This document shows positions 55,272-64,000 of a DNA stretch of 64,000 bases, one piece after another. This DNA comes from Paenibacillus azoreducens. Its GTDB lineage: Bacteria; Bacillota; Bacilli; Paenibacillales; Paenibacillaceae. A program made the position numbers and the translations under genes. The stretch spans positions 7,010,001-7,074,000 of the forward strand of contig NZ_AP025343.1 in the NCBI RefSeq assembly GCF_021654775.1, in the 5' to 3' direction. The stretch's first letter is position 1. Each line of letters starts with the position of its first letter. The notes under the pieces were generated by a model. The model was not told the origin of the DNA. It worked only from the letters and a program-made list of their open reading frames with translations, and made no database searches.

Positions 55272-55334
55272 AAATAACCCCACAAAGCGACGCGTGGCCT
55301 TCGAAGCCTATTCCGATTACTTTGCGGGGACCCC
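55272..55334. repeat. Dispersed repeat B, copy upstream of potA
   Basis: AATAACCCCACAAAGCGACG ... GCCTATTCCGATTACTTTGCGGGGACCCC. The termini pair (CCCCaCAAAG / CTTTGcGGGG) while the middle is diverged. Confidence 0.7.
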
Positions 55335-55357
55335 GGTTCTCTATCTTAAGAAAAAAA

Positions 55358-55379
55358 AGCCATATCCATGGGTATGGCT
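55358..55379 (-). terminator. Terminator next to repeat B
   Basis: AGCCATA and TATGGCT flank an 8-nt loop; the minus strand continues CTTTTTTTT. It would stop transcripts from the SIMPL gene that pass the first terminator. Confidence 0.7.
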
Positions 55380-55570
55380 TACCAGGCTCGAATTTATTCA
55401 ATTTATTTGAAGTTTCTCCGGATTCTTCCGGAAACACCCCTCACATGTACAAAAATTCGCATATTCACTATACCGTTTTTTCCCCCCGGGTACAACACTT
55501 TTCTGTATGTTAAGGCAGGAAAAAGCTTCATATGTAATCAAAAGATGAATTTTAACACCCGAATACAGCA

Positions 55571-55613
55571 AAACGCCCGCCCCTGCCTGAGCCATTCATA
55601 GCTCACCCGGGAC
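55571..55613 (-). terminator. Terminator of the SIMPL-domain gene
   Basis: A long imperfect stem, with GTCCGTCCCgGGTGAGC facing GCTCAggcAGGGGCGGGC, is followed by TTTTGC on the minus strand. It begins 27 nt after the stop. Confidence 0.65.
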
Positions 55614-55639
55614 GGACGACTTTTCCTGTCATAAATGTT

Positions 55640-56392
55640 TTATTTCAGTTCATATTGCACGCTGAGCTGCGTCGAAACCTTGATTTCCCCAGGCGCTACG
55701 GCAGTGGAACTCGCCGCATCATTGGCTGCCCCAGCCGCCATTTTCGCTTCAGCAAAAACGACCGGGCTGCTGACATCTCCCTGGCTTACTGACAGCACCA
55801 AGCCGAGCTGGCGTTTTGCGGCTTTGGCAATGGACCCTGCCTTCAGGTCGGCATTCGCCATCGCTTTTTGAATCACCTGCTCTTCGTATTGGTCGCGGTT
55901 TTCAACGGAAAAAGTGATGTTATCGATATTGTTCGCTCCTGCAGTCGAGGCATCATCCAAAAGCTTGCCGACTTTCGACAGATCCCGGTAAGAAACCTGA
56001 AGCGTGTGGTGAGCCGTATATCCTTTTACTTTTTGCCCCTCTTTGTCATTGTAAGTGTAATTGGGCTGTACATAGAAGGACACGCTTTTGATATCCTTGT
56101 CTTCGATCTTCCAAGTATTTTTCAAAACATCGTTAATTTTCTGGATTTTTTCGGCGTTGGCTTTTTGCGCGCTTTGCGCCGTATCCGCTTGAGTGTCGAC
56201 TCCAATCGAAAGATAAGCGATGTCCGGCTTCACAGAAATTTCCCCTTTGCCGACGACACTCACCATATTGCGGTCCGAAGCTTGATCCGCATAGGCGACG
56301 GATGATCCCGCGATGCCAGAGACCCCGGCTCCTCCTACCAACATTGCTCCCGCAATCAATACAGAACCTACCGGTTTGATCCATTTGTTCAT
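55640..56392 (-). CDS. Secreted SIMPL-domain (DUF541) protein
   Basis: A 250-residue exported protein. The signal peptide ends near SSVAYADQ. The SIMPL domain begins MVSVVGKGEISVKPDIAYLSIGVDTQADTAQSAQKAN and includes KSVSFYVQPNYTYNDKEGQKVKGYTAHHTLQVSYRDLSKVGKLLDDASTAGANNIDNITFSV. Members form ring- or cage-like assemblies at the envelope, with unclear roles. ATG 56392 lies 9 nt after GGAGG; in-frame ATGs a few codons upstream overlap or crowd that site. Monocistronic. Confidence 0.87.
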   Translation of the reverse strand: MNKWIKPVGSVLIAGAMLVGGAGVSGIAGSSVAYADQASDRNMVSVVGKGEISVKPDIAYLSIGVDTQADTAQSAQKANAEKIQKINDVLKNTWKIEDKDIKSVSFYVQPNYTYNDKEGQKVKGYTAHHTLQVSYRDLSKVGKLLDDASTAGANNIDNITFSVENRDQYEEQVIQKAMANADLKAGSIAKAAKRQLGLVLSVSQGDVSSPVVFAEAKMAAGAANDAASSTAVAPGEIKVSTQLSVQYELK

Positions 56393-56709
56393 TTTCATTG
56401 ACCTCCTCATATATCAAACAGTTTTCCCACGGGTTAAGGTTAGTAAAAAGCCTGCATCGATGTTTCACCGCGGCTTTTCTGTTCTCTCTACCCGTTTTGT
56501 CTACTAGACGTTGAGGGTTGGGAAATGTTGCAGATAGGAGAAAGTTTTTCTGCCCAATATTCGATCAAACCAGGGTCTCCAATGGAATTTTTAATGGAAT
56601 TTTCATACACAGCAGAGCTACGGCCCCGCAAGACTTATAAGTATCGGATAATAAGTAACTTTTTGTAAGATTGGGAAATTAAAACGAGGACATGCCCGTA
56701 AAACGCAAA

Positions 56710-56741
56710 ACAGCCATCTCTTCGGTTGAAGAAAAGGCTGT
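56710..56741 (-). terminator. Terminator after crh
   Basis: ACAGCC and GGCTGT enclose a second CTTC/GAAG stem; the minus strand continues TTTTGCG. It lies 54 nt after the crh stop. Confidence 0.65.
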
Positions 56742-56794
56742 CTTTGAAAAAAGGACCGCAAGAAAAATTCAGGCGGAGTATGAATCAACCCATA

Positions 56795-57064
56795 TTATTG
56801 GTTCTCGAGTTCTTCCTTGCCCACCAAGCTGACTAAAGCGTTTACAGCCTGATCTGCGTCCGCGCCTTCGGCACTGATCACGATCTCCGTACCTGAACTG
56901 ATTGCAAGGCTCATAATTCCCATGATACTCTTGGCGTTCACTTTTTTATCATCTTTTTCCACGAAAATTTCAGACGAGTATTTATTCGCTTCTTGGACGA
57001 ACAACGCTGCCGGTCTGGCATGAAGACCCGTTTTCAAGCGGACAACTACCGGATGCTTTGTCAT
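56795..57064 (-). CDS. crh: HPr-family protein at the Crh position, with His15
   Basis: An 89-residue HPr-fold protein. The active-site loop reads KTGLHARPAALFVQ with His at residue 15, and the regulatory Ser46 lies in NAKSIMGIMSLAISSG. Crh in Bacillus has Gln15 and acts only as a CcpA corepressor after Ser46 phosphorylation by HPrK. This protein keeps the PTS-phosphorylatable His too, so it might also carry phosphate from enzyme I. It follows rapZ-yvcK-whiA as crh does in Bacillus, and so is named by position. If no other ptsH exists, it could be the general HPr. Confidence 0.8.
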   Translation of the reverse strand: MTKHPVVVRLKTGLHARPAALFVQEANKYSSEIFVEKDDKKVNAKSIMGIMSLAISSGTEIVISAEGADADQAVNALVSLVGKEELENQ

Positions 57065-57159
57065 GGAAACCTTACCCCCTATTAAGAAATCTGCATAGTT
57101 CTCATATCACATTTGGTAACATTATAACATTATAACATGAACGACACTAGAAGAAAAAA

Positions 57160-58089
57160 CTAGCCGTTTCGAATCTTCTCGGCGAGTTCGTCGATTTTGC
57201 GCAGACGATGGTTTACGCCGGATTTGCTGACCGTTCCCTTTAGAAGTTCTCCGACTTCCTTCAGGTTCATATCCGGATGCGCAAGACGGATTTCGGCAAC
57301 CTCCCGCAGCTTTTCGGGCAGGTTTTCAAGCCCCACTTCCTTCTGCAGCAGCTTGATGTTATCGATCTGCCGAACGGCGGCTCCGATGGTCTTGTTCAGA
57401 TTGGCTGTTTCGCAGTTCACGATCCGGTTCACGGAATTGCGCATGTCGCGCATGATACGTACATCCTCAAACTTGAACAATGCCTGGTGCGCTCCGATCA
57501 GGCTCAAAAATTCAATGATTTTCTCGCCTTCCTTGATGTACAGGATAAATCCCTTTTTCCGCTCGATAAAGCGGGCATTGAGTTGAAATTCATTCGCCAG
57601 GTCTACCAAAGCCTTGCAGTGTTCTTCGTACATCGAAGAAATCTCCAAATGGTAAGAGGAACCCTCCGGATTATTGACCGAACCTCCTGCCATAAACGCC
57701 CCGCGCAAATAGGCGCGCTTGCAGCAGTTCTTTTTGACCAGGTCCGGATGAATATCCGCCCGGAACAGAAAGCCTTCGGAGACAATATTCAACTCTTTCA
57801 GTATTTCCTGAACGCGCGCCGGAATACGGACGATGTAGACATTATTTTTTTTCAAACGCATTTTTTTACGGACGAGCAGCTCGGTATGAGCCTGAAAATG
57901 CTTTTTGATCAATGTGTAGATTCGTCTGGCAATCGCCGCATTCTCAGTGGATATATCCAAAATCACCTTTTTGTTCGAAAGCTGCACAGCCCCGTTCATG
58001 CGGATCAATGCCGACAATTCGGCCTTTTCGCAGCAGGCGTCTGCTTCGATCATGGTCAGTTCTTTTTTTGTCAGCGCCGCAAACGACAC
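57160..58089 (-). CDS. whiA: DNA-binding protein WhiA
   Basis: A 309-residue protein combining a degenerate LAGLIDADG homing-endonuclease fold ([29 protein letters not shown] and [32 protein letters not shown]) with a C-terminal helix-turn-helix ([33 protein letters not shown]). In Bacillus it affects cell division and chromosome segregation. The start is GTG 58089 after GAGGTG at 8 nt. It lies 7 nt downstream of yvcK and 95 nt before crh. Confidence 0.94.
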   Translation of the reverse strand: MSFAALTKKELTMIEADACCEKAELSALIRMNGAVQLSNKKVILDISTENAAIARRIYTLIKKHFQAHTELLVRKKMRLKKNNVYIVRIPARVQEILKELNIVSEGFLFRADIHPDLVKKNCCKRAYLRGAFMAGGSVNNPEGSSYHLEISSMYEEHCKALVDLANEFQLNARFIERKKGFILYIKEGEKIIEFLSLIGAHQALFKFEDVRIMRDMRNSVNRIVNCETANLNKTIGAAVRQIDNIKLLQKEVGLENLPEKLREVAEIRLAHPDMNLKEVGELLKGTVSKSGVNHRLRKIDELAEKIRNG

Positions 58090-58096
58090 GGGTCTC

Positions 58097-59098
58097 TCAC
58101 CTCTTTCGTAATATCCAGTCCTGAACCAGCTGATAAATATGTTGGCTCAGTTTCTCGGCATCATGCCGCAAATACGTCCGGAAAAGCACCAACGTATCGG
58201 CGATGATCTTATACCCAAGATTCGTCACTTCATCATAATCAAGCTCTACCGGCTTTGCGCCCTTTTCGGCGTATTTGTCCTGCACCTGCGGAGGAATATC
58301 CCCGCTGTTAACAATGACGTAGTCGAATAAATGCTTGCCGATATGATCATAAATCGCTTGAAGATGGTCACTGACGGTGTATCCGTCGGTCTCTCCCGGC
58401 TGGGTCATGACGTTGCAAACAAAAATTTTAATGGCTTCCGAAGCCATCACGGCCTCTGCGAGCTTGGGAACCAGCAGGTTAGGCAAAATGCTGGTGTACA
58501 AGCTCCCGGGTCCGATTAGAATCGCATCGGCTTCATCAATAGCAGCCACCGCCTCGGGTAGCGGTTCTACGGCCGCGGGCTCCAAAAACACCCGCTTGAT
58601 TCGCCCTCCGGCTTCAGGAATCTTCGATTCGCCGGTTACGATCGTACCGTCCATCATTTCCGCCGACAGCACTACCGCTTCATCAGCCGCGGGAAGCACG
58701 CGCCCCCGCACCGCGAAGACACGGCTCAATTCTCTTACTGCCGTAACAAAATCACCGCTGATATCGGTCATCGCAGCCAGGATCAGGTTGCCCAGGCTGT
58801 GCCCGGCAAGACCCGAGCCGTTGCTGAAGCGGTATCTAAGCATCTCTGACAGCAGCGGCTCTACATCAGCCAATGCCGTCAGTACGTTGCGGATATCGCC
58901 AGGCGGCGGCATCTGCAGTTCGCTCCGCAAAATGCCCGAGCTGCCTCCGTCATCCGCCACGGTGACAACTGCCGTGATGTCCAGCGGCATTTCCTTTAAG
59001 CCCCGCAGCATGACGGACAAACCTGTGCCTCCGCCCATAACAACAATGCGCGGACGCTCTCTTTTTTGTGCAGCCACTCTCATCACTTCCACTCTCAT
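58097..59098 (-). CDS. yvcK: Gluconeogenesis/morphology factor YvcK (MgfK, CofD-like)
   Basis: A 333-residue UDP-sugar-binding protein of the CofD-like family. It opens [22 protein letters not shown] (nucleotide loop), then [15 protein letters not shown] and [12 protein letters not shown], with [11 protein letters not shown] and [20 protein letters not shown] further in. In Bacillus it is needed for gluconeogenic growth and normal shape through peptidoglycan synthesis. Its ATG shares one nucleotide with the rapZ stop (TAATG). Middle gene of rapZ-yvcK-whiA-crh. Confidence 0.94.
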   Translation of the reverse strand: MRVEVMRVAAQKRERPRIVVMGGGTGLSVMLRGLKEMPLDITAVVTVADDGGSSGILRSELQMPPPGDIRNVLTALADVEPLLSEMLRYRFSNGSGLAGHSLGNLILAAMTDISGDFVTAVRELSRVFAVRGRVLPAADEAVVLSAEMMDGTIVTGESKIPEAGGRIKRVFLEPAAVEPLPEAVAAIDEADAILIGPGSLYTSILPNLLVPKLAEAVMASEAIKIFVCNVMTQPGETDGYTVSDHLQAIYDHIGKHLFDYVIVNSGDIPPQVQDKYAEKGAKPVELDYDEVTNLGYKIIADTLVLFRTYLRHDAEKLSQHIYQLVQDWILRKR

Positions 59099-59997
59099 TA
59101 ATGCCGATCACGTTCAGAATCCCGGTGGCTGACCGAAACCGATTCTGTTTCGCTGGTTCCCAGCATTTTGCCCAAATACTCCGCGATGGCCACCGAACGG
59201 TGTTTGCCGCCGGTGCAACCAATGCCGATGATGACCTGGCTTTTGCCTTCCTTCCGGTATTGCGGGATCAGAAAATGAAGCATATCCAGCAGCTTCGTCA
59301 GGAATGCCTGGGTTTCAGGCCATTTCATGACATAATCGTATACTTCGCTGTCCTGACCGGTCCGCGGCCGCAAACTCTCCACATAATGCGGGTTCGGCAG
59401 AAAACGGACGTCAAATACCAGGTCAGCGTCAATCGGAATGCCGTATTTGAAGCCGAACGAAGTAATGTTGACCGACAACGTGTTGCCCTCAATCTGGGAA
59501 AATCTAGATATGATTTTATCCTTCAGTTGTGCCGGCTTCATATTGCTCGTATCCAGTACGACGGTGGCTGAGCTCTTCAGCTCTTCCAGCATTTTGCGTT
59601 CCAGGCGGATGCCGTCAAGCGGCATGCCTTCAGGCGCTAGAGGATGCCGGCGGCGGCTTTCTTTATACCGCTGTACCAGCACGGAGTCCGTCGCTTCCAG
59701 AAAAAGAATTTCGCACTGAATCGTAAAATGTTCTTTGATATAATTCAAGGATTCGGATAAGGCCGTAAAAAATTCACGTCCGCGCAGGTCGATCACCAGC
59801 GCCACTTTTGCGATTTTGCCTTTGGACTGTTCAATCAATTCGGCAAATTTGGGAATCAGCACCGGCGGCAGATTATCAACGCAGAAAAACCCGAGATCCT
59901 CCATGCTGCGAACCGCAAGCGTCTTGCCTGCCCCCGACATACCAGTGACAATAATCAGGGTGGCCATGGCCGACGCCCTATTTTCATCCTCAAGCAT
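59098..59997 (-). CDS. rapZ: RNase adapter / nucleotide-binding protein RapZ (YvcJ)
   Basis: A 299-residue P-loop protein. Walker A is [29 protein letters not shown] and [13 protein letters not shown] follow. The C-terminal half has [30 protein letters not shown] and [20 protein letters not shown], the presumed ligand site. It hydrolyses nucleotides; in E. coli it adapts sRNA to RNase E, while the Bacillus role (competence-related) is less clear. ATG 59997 follows AAAGGGAGGG at 7 nt. First gene of the cluster. Confidence 0.94.
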   Translation of the reverse strand: MLEDENRASAMATLIIVTGMSGAGKTLAVRSMEDLGFFCVDNLPPVLIPKFAELIEQSKGKIAKVALVIDLRGREFFTALSESLNYIKEHFTIQCEILFLEATDSVLVQRYKESRRRHPLAPEGMPLDGIRLERKMLEELKSSATVVLDTSNMKPAQLKDKIISRFSQIEGNTLSVNITSFGFKYGIPIDADLVFDVRFLPNPHYVESLRPRTGQDSEVYDYVMKWPETQAFLTKLLDMLHFLIPQYRKEGKSQVIIGIGCTGGKHRSVAIAEYLGKMLGTSETESVSVSHRDSERDRH

Positions 59998-60123
59998 CAG
60001 CTTTCCCTCCCTTTAAGTTAGTATCCGGAACATTAAGAACCGAATCCGCATTGGCTTGCAATTCTGATGAAGTCTAGCCGAATAGGTTTGGCATCTCCTT
60101 CGGAAGCTTATCTTCTTGAAAAC

Positions 60124-61074
60124 CTAGGAACGAAGCAGAAGTCCTGCCGCGCCGACGATGCCCGCATCGTTGCCAAGCTGTGCAGGCAGAATGGAAACGC
60201 CTTTCTGCAGCGGCTCCGGCGTCAATTTGGCGAATACGTCGCGTACCTCATTAAACAGAATATCCCCTGCCTTGGACACGCCGCCGCCGATAATAAACAC
60301 TTCAGGGTTCAGCGTAGCTGCCACCGCCGCCATGGATTTCCCCAGATAGAAAGCGGCGCGCTTCACGATCCGTAAAGCCACTTCGTCTCCGGCCTTGGCC
60401 GCGTCGAACACTTCCTTGGCTGCGATATTCGTTTCCAGCGCCAGAGAAGTGCGGTCGCCGCGCTCAACAGCGTCTTTGGCCATACGGATAATGCCCGTCG
60501 CCGAAGATACGGTTTCAAGGCATCCCATTTCGCCGCAGCCGCATTGGATGGCTTCCAAATCAGGAACGACGGAAATATGGCCCAGCTCGCCAGCGAGACC
60601 CGAGAAACCTTGATAGATTTTTCCATTGATGATAATGCCGCCGCCTACGCCCGTTCCGAGCGTATAACATACGCAGTTTTCGATTCCCCGTCCTGCGCCG
60701 CTCCAGGCTTCCCCAAGCGCGGCCACATTGGCGTCGTTGTCTATTTTAATAGGCTTGCCGATTTTTTCTTCCAGAATGGCGCGAATCGGCACATCCCGGA
60801 AACCTACGTTCGGTGCTAAAATGATGATGCCTTCACGGACATTGGTAAACCCGGCAACCCCTGCGCCAACACCGGCTAGCTGGTCCCAGCTGTATGGGGA
60901 CTGTTCGACAATATGACGTACATATTTCTCGATATTATCAACGACAACATCCACGCCTTTTTCCGTTTCTGTAGGTCCTTCATACGTTTGAATTAGCTGC
61001 CCTGCTTGATTGCAGATGCCGACTTTAATTGCTGTACCGCCTAAATCGACACCAACGTAGATTTGCTCAGACAT
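60124..61074 (-). CDS. glcK: ROK-family glucokinase
   Basis: A 316-residue sugar kinase phosphorylating glucose with ATP. VGVDLGGTAIKVGICNQ is the phosphate-binding loop, and IKIDNDANVAALGEAWSGAGRG holds the catalytic Asp. GELGHISVVPDLEAIQCGCGEMGCLETVSSATGI is the ROK signature with the Cys/His zinc site, and EVFIIGGGVSKAGDIL closes the fold. ATG 61074 follows AAAAAGGTGG at 8 nt; the frame is open upstream without a better site. A possible promoter is TTGGTA-16-TATAAG just upstream. It lies 126 nt before rapZ on the same strand. Confidence 0.93.
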   Translation of the reverse strand: MSEQIYVGVDLGGTAIKVGICNQAGQLIQTYEGPTETEKGVDVVVDNIEKYVRHIVEQSPYSWDQLAGVGAGVAGFTNVREGIIILAPNVGFRDVPIRAILEEKIGKPIKIDNDANVAALGEAWSGAGRGIENCVCYTLGTGVGGGIIINGKIYQGFSGLAGELGHISVVPDLEAIQCGCGEMGCLETVSSATGIIRMAKDAVERGDRTSLALETNIAAKEVFDAAKAGDEVALRIVKRAAFYLGKSMAAVAATLNPEVFIIGGGVSKAGDILFNEVRDVFAKLTPEPLQKGVSILPAQLGNDAGIVGAAGLLLRS

Positions 61075-61266
61075 GTTACAAGCCACCTTTTTTCCTCTTA
61101 TAATAGTTTGCTCTACTGTACCAACTATAATTGAAGCCTTTCTATCGGTCAAGAGATGTGAGAACTGTCACAAGCCGCTTGCCAAGCGGTATTATTCAGG
61201 CTGAATCGGCTACTTGATCCCCATCCGCTAAAGGTGCAAGCAGCCCATTCCCCGCCCTCACGGCAC

Positions 61267-61300
61267 ATGACATTTGTCATATGCTTTTCATGACAGCGCA
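61267..61300. promoter_or_regulatory. Palindromic operator upstream of the ABC/DesK-type operon
   Basis: ATGACA-TT-TGTCAT at 61267-61280 is a perfect 14-bp palindrome, and a further half-site TCATGACA follows at 61288-61295. This matches the kind of site bound by DesR/NarL-type response regulators, whose gene presumably follows the kinase beyond the window. Confidence 0.55.
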
Positions 61301-61381
61301 CACTACTTGGCATGGTTATATCCTTCTAAAATGAATGTATCAATGTTAACCAAAAAGGAATGAACGAAAATGGAGGATATT

Positions 61382-62317
61382 ATGGAAAATATTGTTGAAC
61401 TCCAACATGTTTCTAAATTATATGCTGGCAAGACCGCCGTGGATGACGTCTCCTTTAACATCCCCCGCGGTACGGTTACCGCAGTTCTTGGACCTAACGG
61501 AGCAGGAAAAACGACGGTAATCTCCATGATGCTCGGACTACGCGAGCCTAGCCAAGGCAGCGTTAAGATCTTTGGCCAATCCCCCAAGGATGCCCAGGTG
61601 AAAAGACGCATTGGCGCAATGCTGCAGGAGGTTAGCGTTATTGATGGACTCAAAGTGCATGAGGTTATGTCCATGATCCGAACCTACTATCCGAACCCAC
61701 TGAAGTTGTCGGAAATGGCGGAGTTGGCCGGATTTACACCGGAGGAGATGAACCAGCGCGCGAGCAAGATGTCAGGAGGTCAAAAGCGTAGACTGGGATT
61801 TGCCCTTGCGCTTGCGGGAGATCCCGATCTTCTCTTCTTCGACGAGCCGACGGTTGGACTTGATTCCACGGCACGACGGGCGTTCTGGCAGCAAGCCAGA
61901 GCTCTGGCAGGCCGGGGCAAAACGATTCTGTTCTCCACGCATTACCTGGAAGAAGCCGAAACGACTGCGGACCGCATTCTTCTCTTCAACAAAGGGAAGA
62001 TCGCCGCGGACGGTACCCCAGACGAAATTGTATCCAAACTGACCAGCCGCTCGGTCTCTTTTATCGCGGATTTAAAAGGAGATGCCTCTTATGGTGCTGG
62101 CGAAATCAATCATCGTATGCGCGCCATTCCCGGCGTGCATGACTGCAAAGAACAGGATGGAAGATGGATCGTTACCGCCGATAACACCGACAGTGTGCTT
62201 GCGGCTATTTTCCGGCACAACATCCCTGCCCGGGATATCCGTACTGAACAGGGACGGCTGGATGACGCTTTCGAGCTGATGATTGCCGGCAACGAAGAGA
62301 AGGAGGCAGTTTCATAA
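61382..62317 (+). CDS. ABC-2 type exporter ATP-binding protein
   Basis: A 311-residue ATPase. Walker A is VLGPNGAGKTTVISMMLGLREP, the Q-loop is AMLQEVSVIDGLKV, the signature KMSGGQKRRLGFALALAG, Walker B LLFFDEPTVGLD and the H-loop FSTHYLEEAE. The last ~90 residues are the extension typical of DRA-like drug/lipid exporters. ATG 61382 follows GGAGGATATT; an ATG at 61370 contains that site. It overlaps the permease gene by one nucleotide (TAATG). The operon continues with a DesK-type kinase. Confidence 0.9.
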   Translation: MENIVELQHVSKLYAGKTAVDDVSFNIPRGTVTAVLGPNGAGKTTVISMMLGLREPSQGSVKIFGQSPKDAQVKRRIGAMLQEVSVIDGLKVHEVMSMIRTYYPNPLKLSEMAELAGFTPEEMNQRASKMSGGQKRRLGFALALAGDPDLLFFDEPTVGLDSTARRAFWQQARALAGRGKTILFSTHYLEEAETTADRILLFNKGKIAADGTPDEIVSKLTSRSVSFIADLKGDASYGAGEINHRMRAIPGVHDCKEQDGRWIVTADNTDSVLAAIFRHNIPARDIRTEQGRLDDAFELMIAGNEEKEAVS

Positions 62318-63054
62318 TGAAAATGATGTTCATGCAGTGCAAAGTTGAAATGCTGCGGATTATCCGCAATCCCTATTTCGTATTTTGGTCCCTGATGATG
62401 CCGATTTTGTTCTATTTTATTTTCACCAAACTCGTGAATACCGGGATAGATAACGCGGAAGCTTGGCAGGCGCATTATTTGATGTCGATGGCCACCTTCA
62501 GCGTCATGGGATCGGCGATTATGACCGTCGGCATCCGAATGGTGCAGGAGCAAAGTCTCGGATGGTCTGTGTACATGCGGATTACGCCGCTGCCCGGAAG
62601 CATCTATTTTATCTCGAAAATGTTCGGGCAAACGGTCATGCATGCTTTTTCGATCATCGTCATTTTTATTGCAGGTTTCTTGATCAATGGCGTTCATATG
62701 TCGGCAGGACAGTGGATCGGCAGCGGCCTGTGGATCCTGGTTGCCTCCATCCCTTTTCTCGCCTTGGGCACGCTCTTTGGAAGCATGAAACGCGTGGATA
62801 CGGCAAGCGGCGTAAGCAATGTCACTTATATGCTGATGGCCGTTCTGGGCGGTATGTGGATGCCGATCGACAACTTCCCCTCCTTCTTGCAAACGATAGG
62901 CAAATGGCTTCCTTCCTATAATTATGGCAGTGGCGTGTGGGCGATTGCCGCAGGGCAGACGCCAGAGCTGAAGTCAATTTTGATCTTGGCCGGATATTTG
63001 CTCCTGTTTATGGTACTATCCATATATATTCGAAAAAAACAGGAAGCGGTGTAG
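62317..63054 (+). CDS. ABC-2 type exporter permease
   Basis: A 245-residue membrane protein with six likely helices. It begins MKMMFMQCKVEMLRIIRNPYFVFWSLMMPILFYFIF and contains GGMWMPIDNFPSFLQTIGKWLPSYNYGSGVWAIAAGQ, the usual late loop of ABC-2 permeases. It pairs with the ATPase above. GGAGG lies 10 nt before ATG. Exporters with this gene order next to DesK/DesR-type pairs are common in Bacillota; substrate unknown. Confidence 0.88.
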   Translation: MKMMFMQCKVEMLRIIRNPYFVFWSLMMPILFYFIFTKLVNTGIDNAEAWQAHYLMSMATFSVMGSAIMTVGIRMVQEQSLGWSVYMRITPLPGSIYFISKMFGQTVMHAFSIIVIFIAGFLINGVHMSAGQWIGSGLWILVASIPFLALGTLFGSMKRVDTASGVSNVTYMLMAVLGGMWMPIDNFPSFLQTIGKWLPSYNYGSGVWAIAAGQTPELKSILILAGYLLLFMVLSIYIRKKQEAV

Positions 63055-64000
63055 TTGTTGAAGCGTTCGGAATTTCATCTTTTCCCGAAAGAACTGGGGT
63101 TCTTTCCTTATGTGTGGCTTATTTATCTTTCGATGCCCATTTATTACATGAGTCAGGAACGGGGCTTAAGGATGGTCACGGGTTATCTGATGATTGCCCT
63201 ATTCCTGCTGACCTACCGCCAGCTGTTTTTTGCAAAGAAATCGTTCAATTACTGGCTCGGCCTGCAAATGCTCCTCTCCTTCCTTCTTTGCGTGCTGTAT
63301 AATCCCTACAATCTGTTTTTGGGATTCTACACGGCCAGCTTTATTGCCTATTATAAGGATCAGCGGCGTTTTACGATCTCATTGGCCATATTTTATGTCA
63401 TGTTGATCCTGCCATTTATAATCAACTTTCCCCGGATGGGAAGGCAGGACATGTTCATTACGCTTCCTTTTATGGCCGTCATGATGATGTCGCCGTTCGG
63501 CATGCGGTCTATGTTCAAACGGCAGAAGCTGGAACAAGACCTGAACAAGGCCAATGAACGGATCGAAGAGTTGGTGAAACGTGAAGAACGGCTGCGTATT
63601 TCGCGTGACCTGCACGATACTTTGGGGCATACTTTATCGCTGATCACCCTGAAGAGCCAGCTGGTGACCCGGCTGATCGAACGTGACCCGCGGAAGGCTC
63701 TGCTGGAAGCCAGGGAAATAGAGCAGACTTCCAGAGCCGCTCTGCGCCAGGTCCGTGAGCTTGTAACCAACATGCGAACACTAACGGTAGCGGAAGAGCT
63801 GAAAGCGTCTGAGCGGATGCTGAGGAGCGCAGGGATTGCATATCAGGCCAAAGGGGATTTCCGGCTCGAAGGCATATCGGAAGTCGCTCAAAACATTCTC
63901 AGCATGTGTTTGAAAGAATCCGTCACCAACATTGTCAAACATAGCCGGGCCGATGAATGTACAATCGCGGTGGAAAAAACCTCCGGCGAACTCCGGCTGA
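63055..64000 (+). CDS. DesK-type sensor histidine kinase (cut by window end)
   Basis: A frame opening at TTG 63055 or 63058, right after the permease stop, and running off the window (about 315 residues seen). Five likely helices occupy about 20-150. A coiled-coil linker (LEQDLNKANERIEELVKREERL) leads to the HisKA_3 box RISRDLHDTLGHTLSLITLKSQL with the phospho-His. The start of the ATPase domain appears as LKESVTNIVKHSRADECT. AGGAAG lies upstream of the TTG. DesK senses membrane thickness in Bacillus; here the exporter genes upstream are the likely targets. The response regulator should follow. Confidence 0.88.
   Translation, partial: MLKRSEFHLFPKELGFFPYVWLIYLSMPIYYMSQERGLRMVTGYLMIALFLLTYRQLFFAKKSFNYWLGLQMLLSFLLCVLYNPYNLFLGFYTASFIAYYKDQRRFTISLAIFYVMLILPFIINFPRMGRQDMFITLPFMAVMMMSPFGMRSMFKRQKLEQDLNKANERIEELVKREERLRISRDLHDTLGHTLSLITLKSQLVTRLIERDPRKALLEAREIEQTSRAALRQVRELVTNMRTLTVAEELKASERMLRSAGIAYQAKGDFRLEGISEVAQNILSMCLKESVTNIVKHSRADECTIAVEKTSGELRL

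Noticed and set aside
56440..56480. ECF sigma (SigW-like) promoter before the SIMPL gene
   Set aside because: A TGAAAC is present but no CGTA lies at the right distance, and it sits inside a hairpin instead.

Overview
The window looks like the chromosome of a Paenibacillus or a close relative (low-to-mid GC, spore-former-type Bacillota). The evidence is the set of gene neighbourhoods: a cggR-gap-pgk-tpiA-gpmI-eno operon next to secG-rnr-smpB-ssrA, the rapZ-yvcK-whiA-crh cluster, class Ib nrdIEF, a DUF3502-type sugar-binding lipoprotein with YesM-type signalling, and many copper-amine-oxidase-stalk, DUF3995 and SIMPL proteins. Strong AGGAGG ribosome binding sites and frequent TTG/GTG starts fit the same group. 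No ribosomal RNA, CRISPR array or intact transposase was seen.

Layout. 1-4.2 kb: a carbohydrate ABC importer (two permeases and a lipoprotein) with the start of a membrane sensor kinase downstream. 4.4-22 kb: an accessory mosaic made of a phosphotransferase, small lipoproteins, a TetR-controlled FtsX/ATPase exporter, a chemoreceptor, a VOC protein, a DHFR-like reductase with an unlisted 56-residue ORF upstream, a HEAT/SEC-C protein, an RQC-like zinc protein, membrane proteins, an OmpR-type two-component system, and decayed ATPase fragments. 22.6-29.8 kb: a segment bounded by a 74-bp direct repeat of the 3' part of ssrA. It carries a RelA/SpoT-domain protein with an unrecognised C-terminal half, an unknown 280-residue protein, a TetR regulator with matched operators controlling a glycosyltransferase, and a Dcu-type dicarboxylate carrier. 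No integrase is present.

29.8-43 kb is conserved core: tmRNA, SmpB, RNase R, SecG, and the six-gene glycolytic operon under CggR, whose two operator half-repeats keep the 20-bp period I recall from Bacillus. 43.3-48.3 kb: tRNA-Arg(CCG), clpP under a CtsR-type heptad repeat, and nrdIEF with an NrdR-type box inside the promoter spacer. 48.6-56.4 kb: a secreted DUF3298-type protein, a DUF2087/GIY-YIG-like protein, the potABCD polyamine importer and a SIMPL protein. 56.8-61.1 kb: rapZ-yvcK-whiA and an HPr-like Crh that carries His15, then ROK glucokinase. 61.4-64 kb: an ABC-2 exporter followed by a DesK-type kinase cut by the window end, with a palindromic operator upstream.

Unusual non-coding content is the main theme. 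There are two dispersed structured repeat families placed beside terminators (five copies of one, four of the other), a scattered GGGTTTTGCAA motif, and two intergenic clusters in which two direct units are followed by two inverted units. Function calls rest on motif recognition by eye; no database search was possible.
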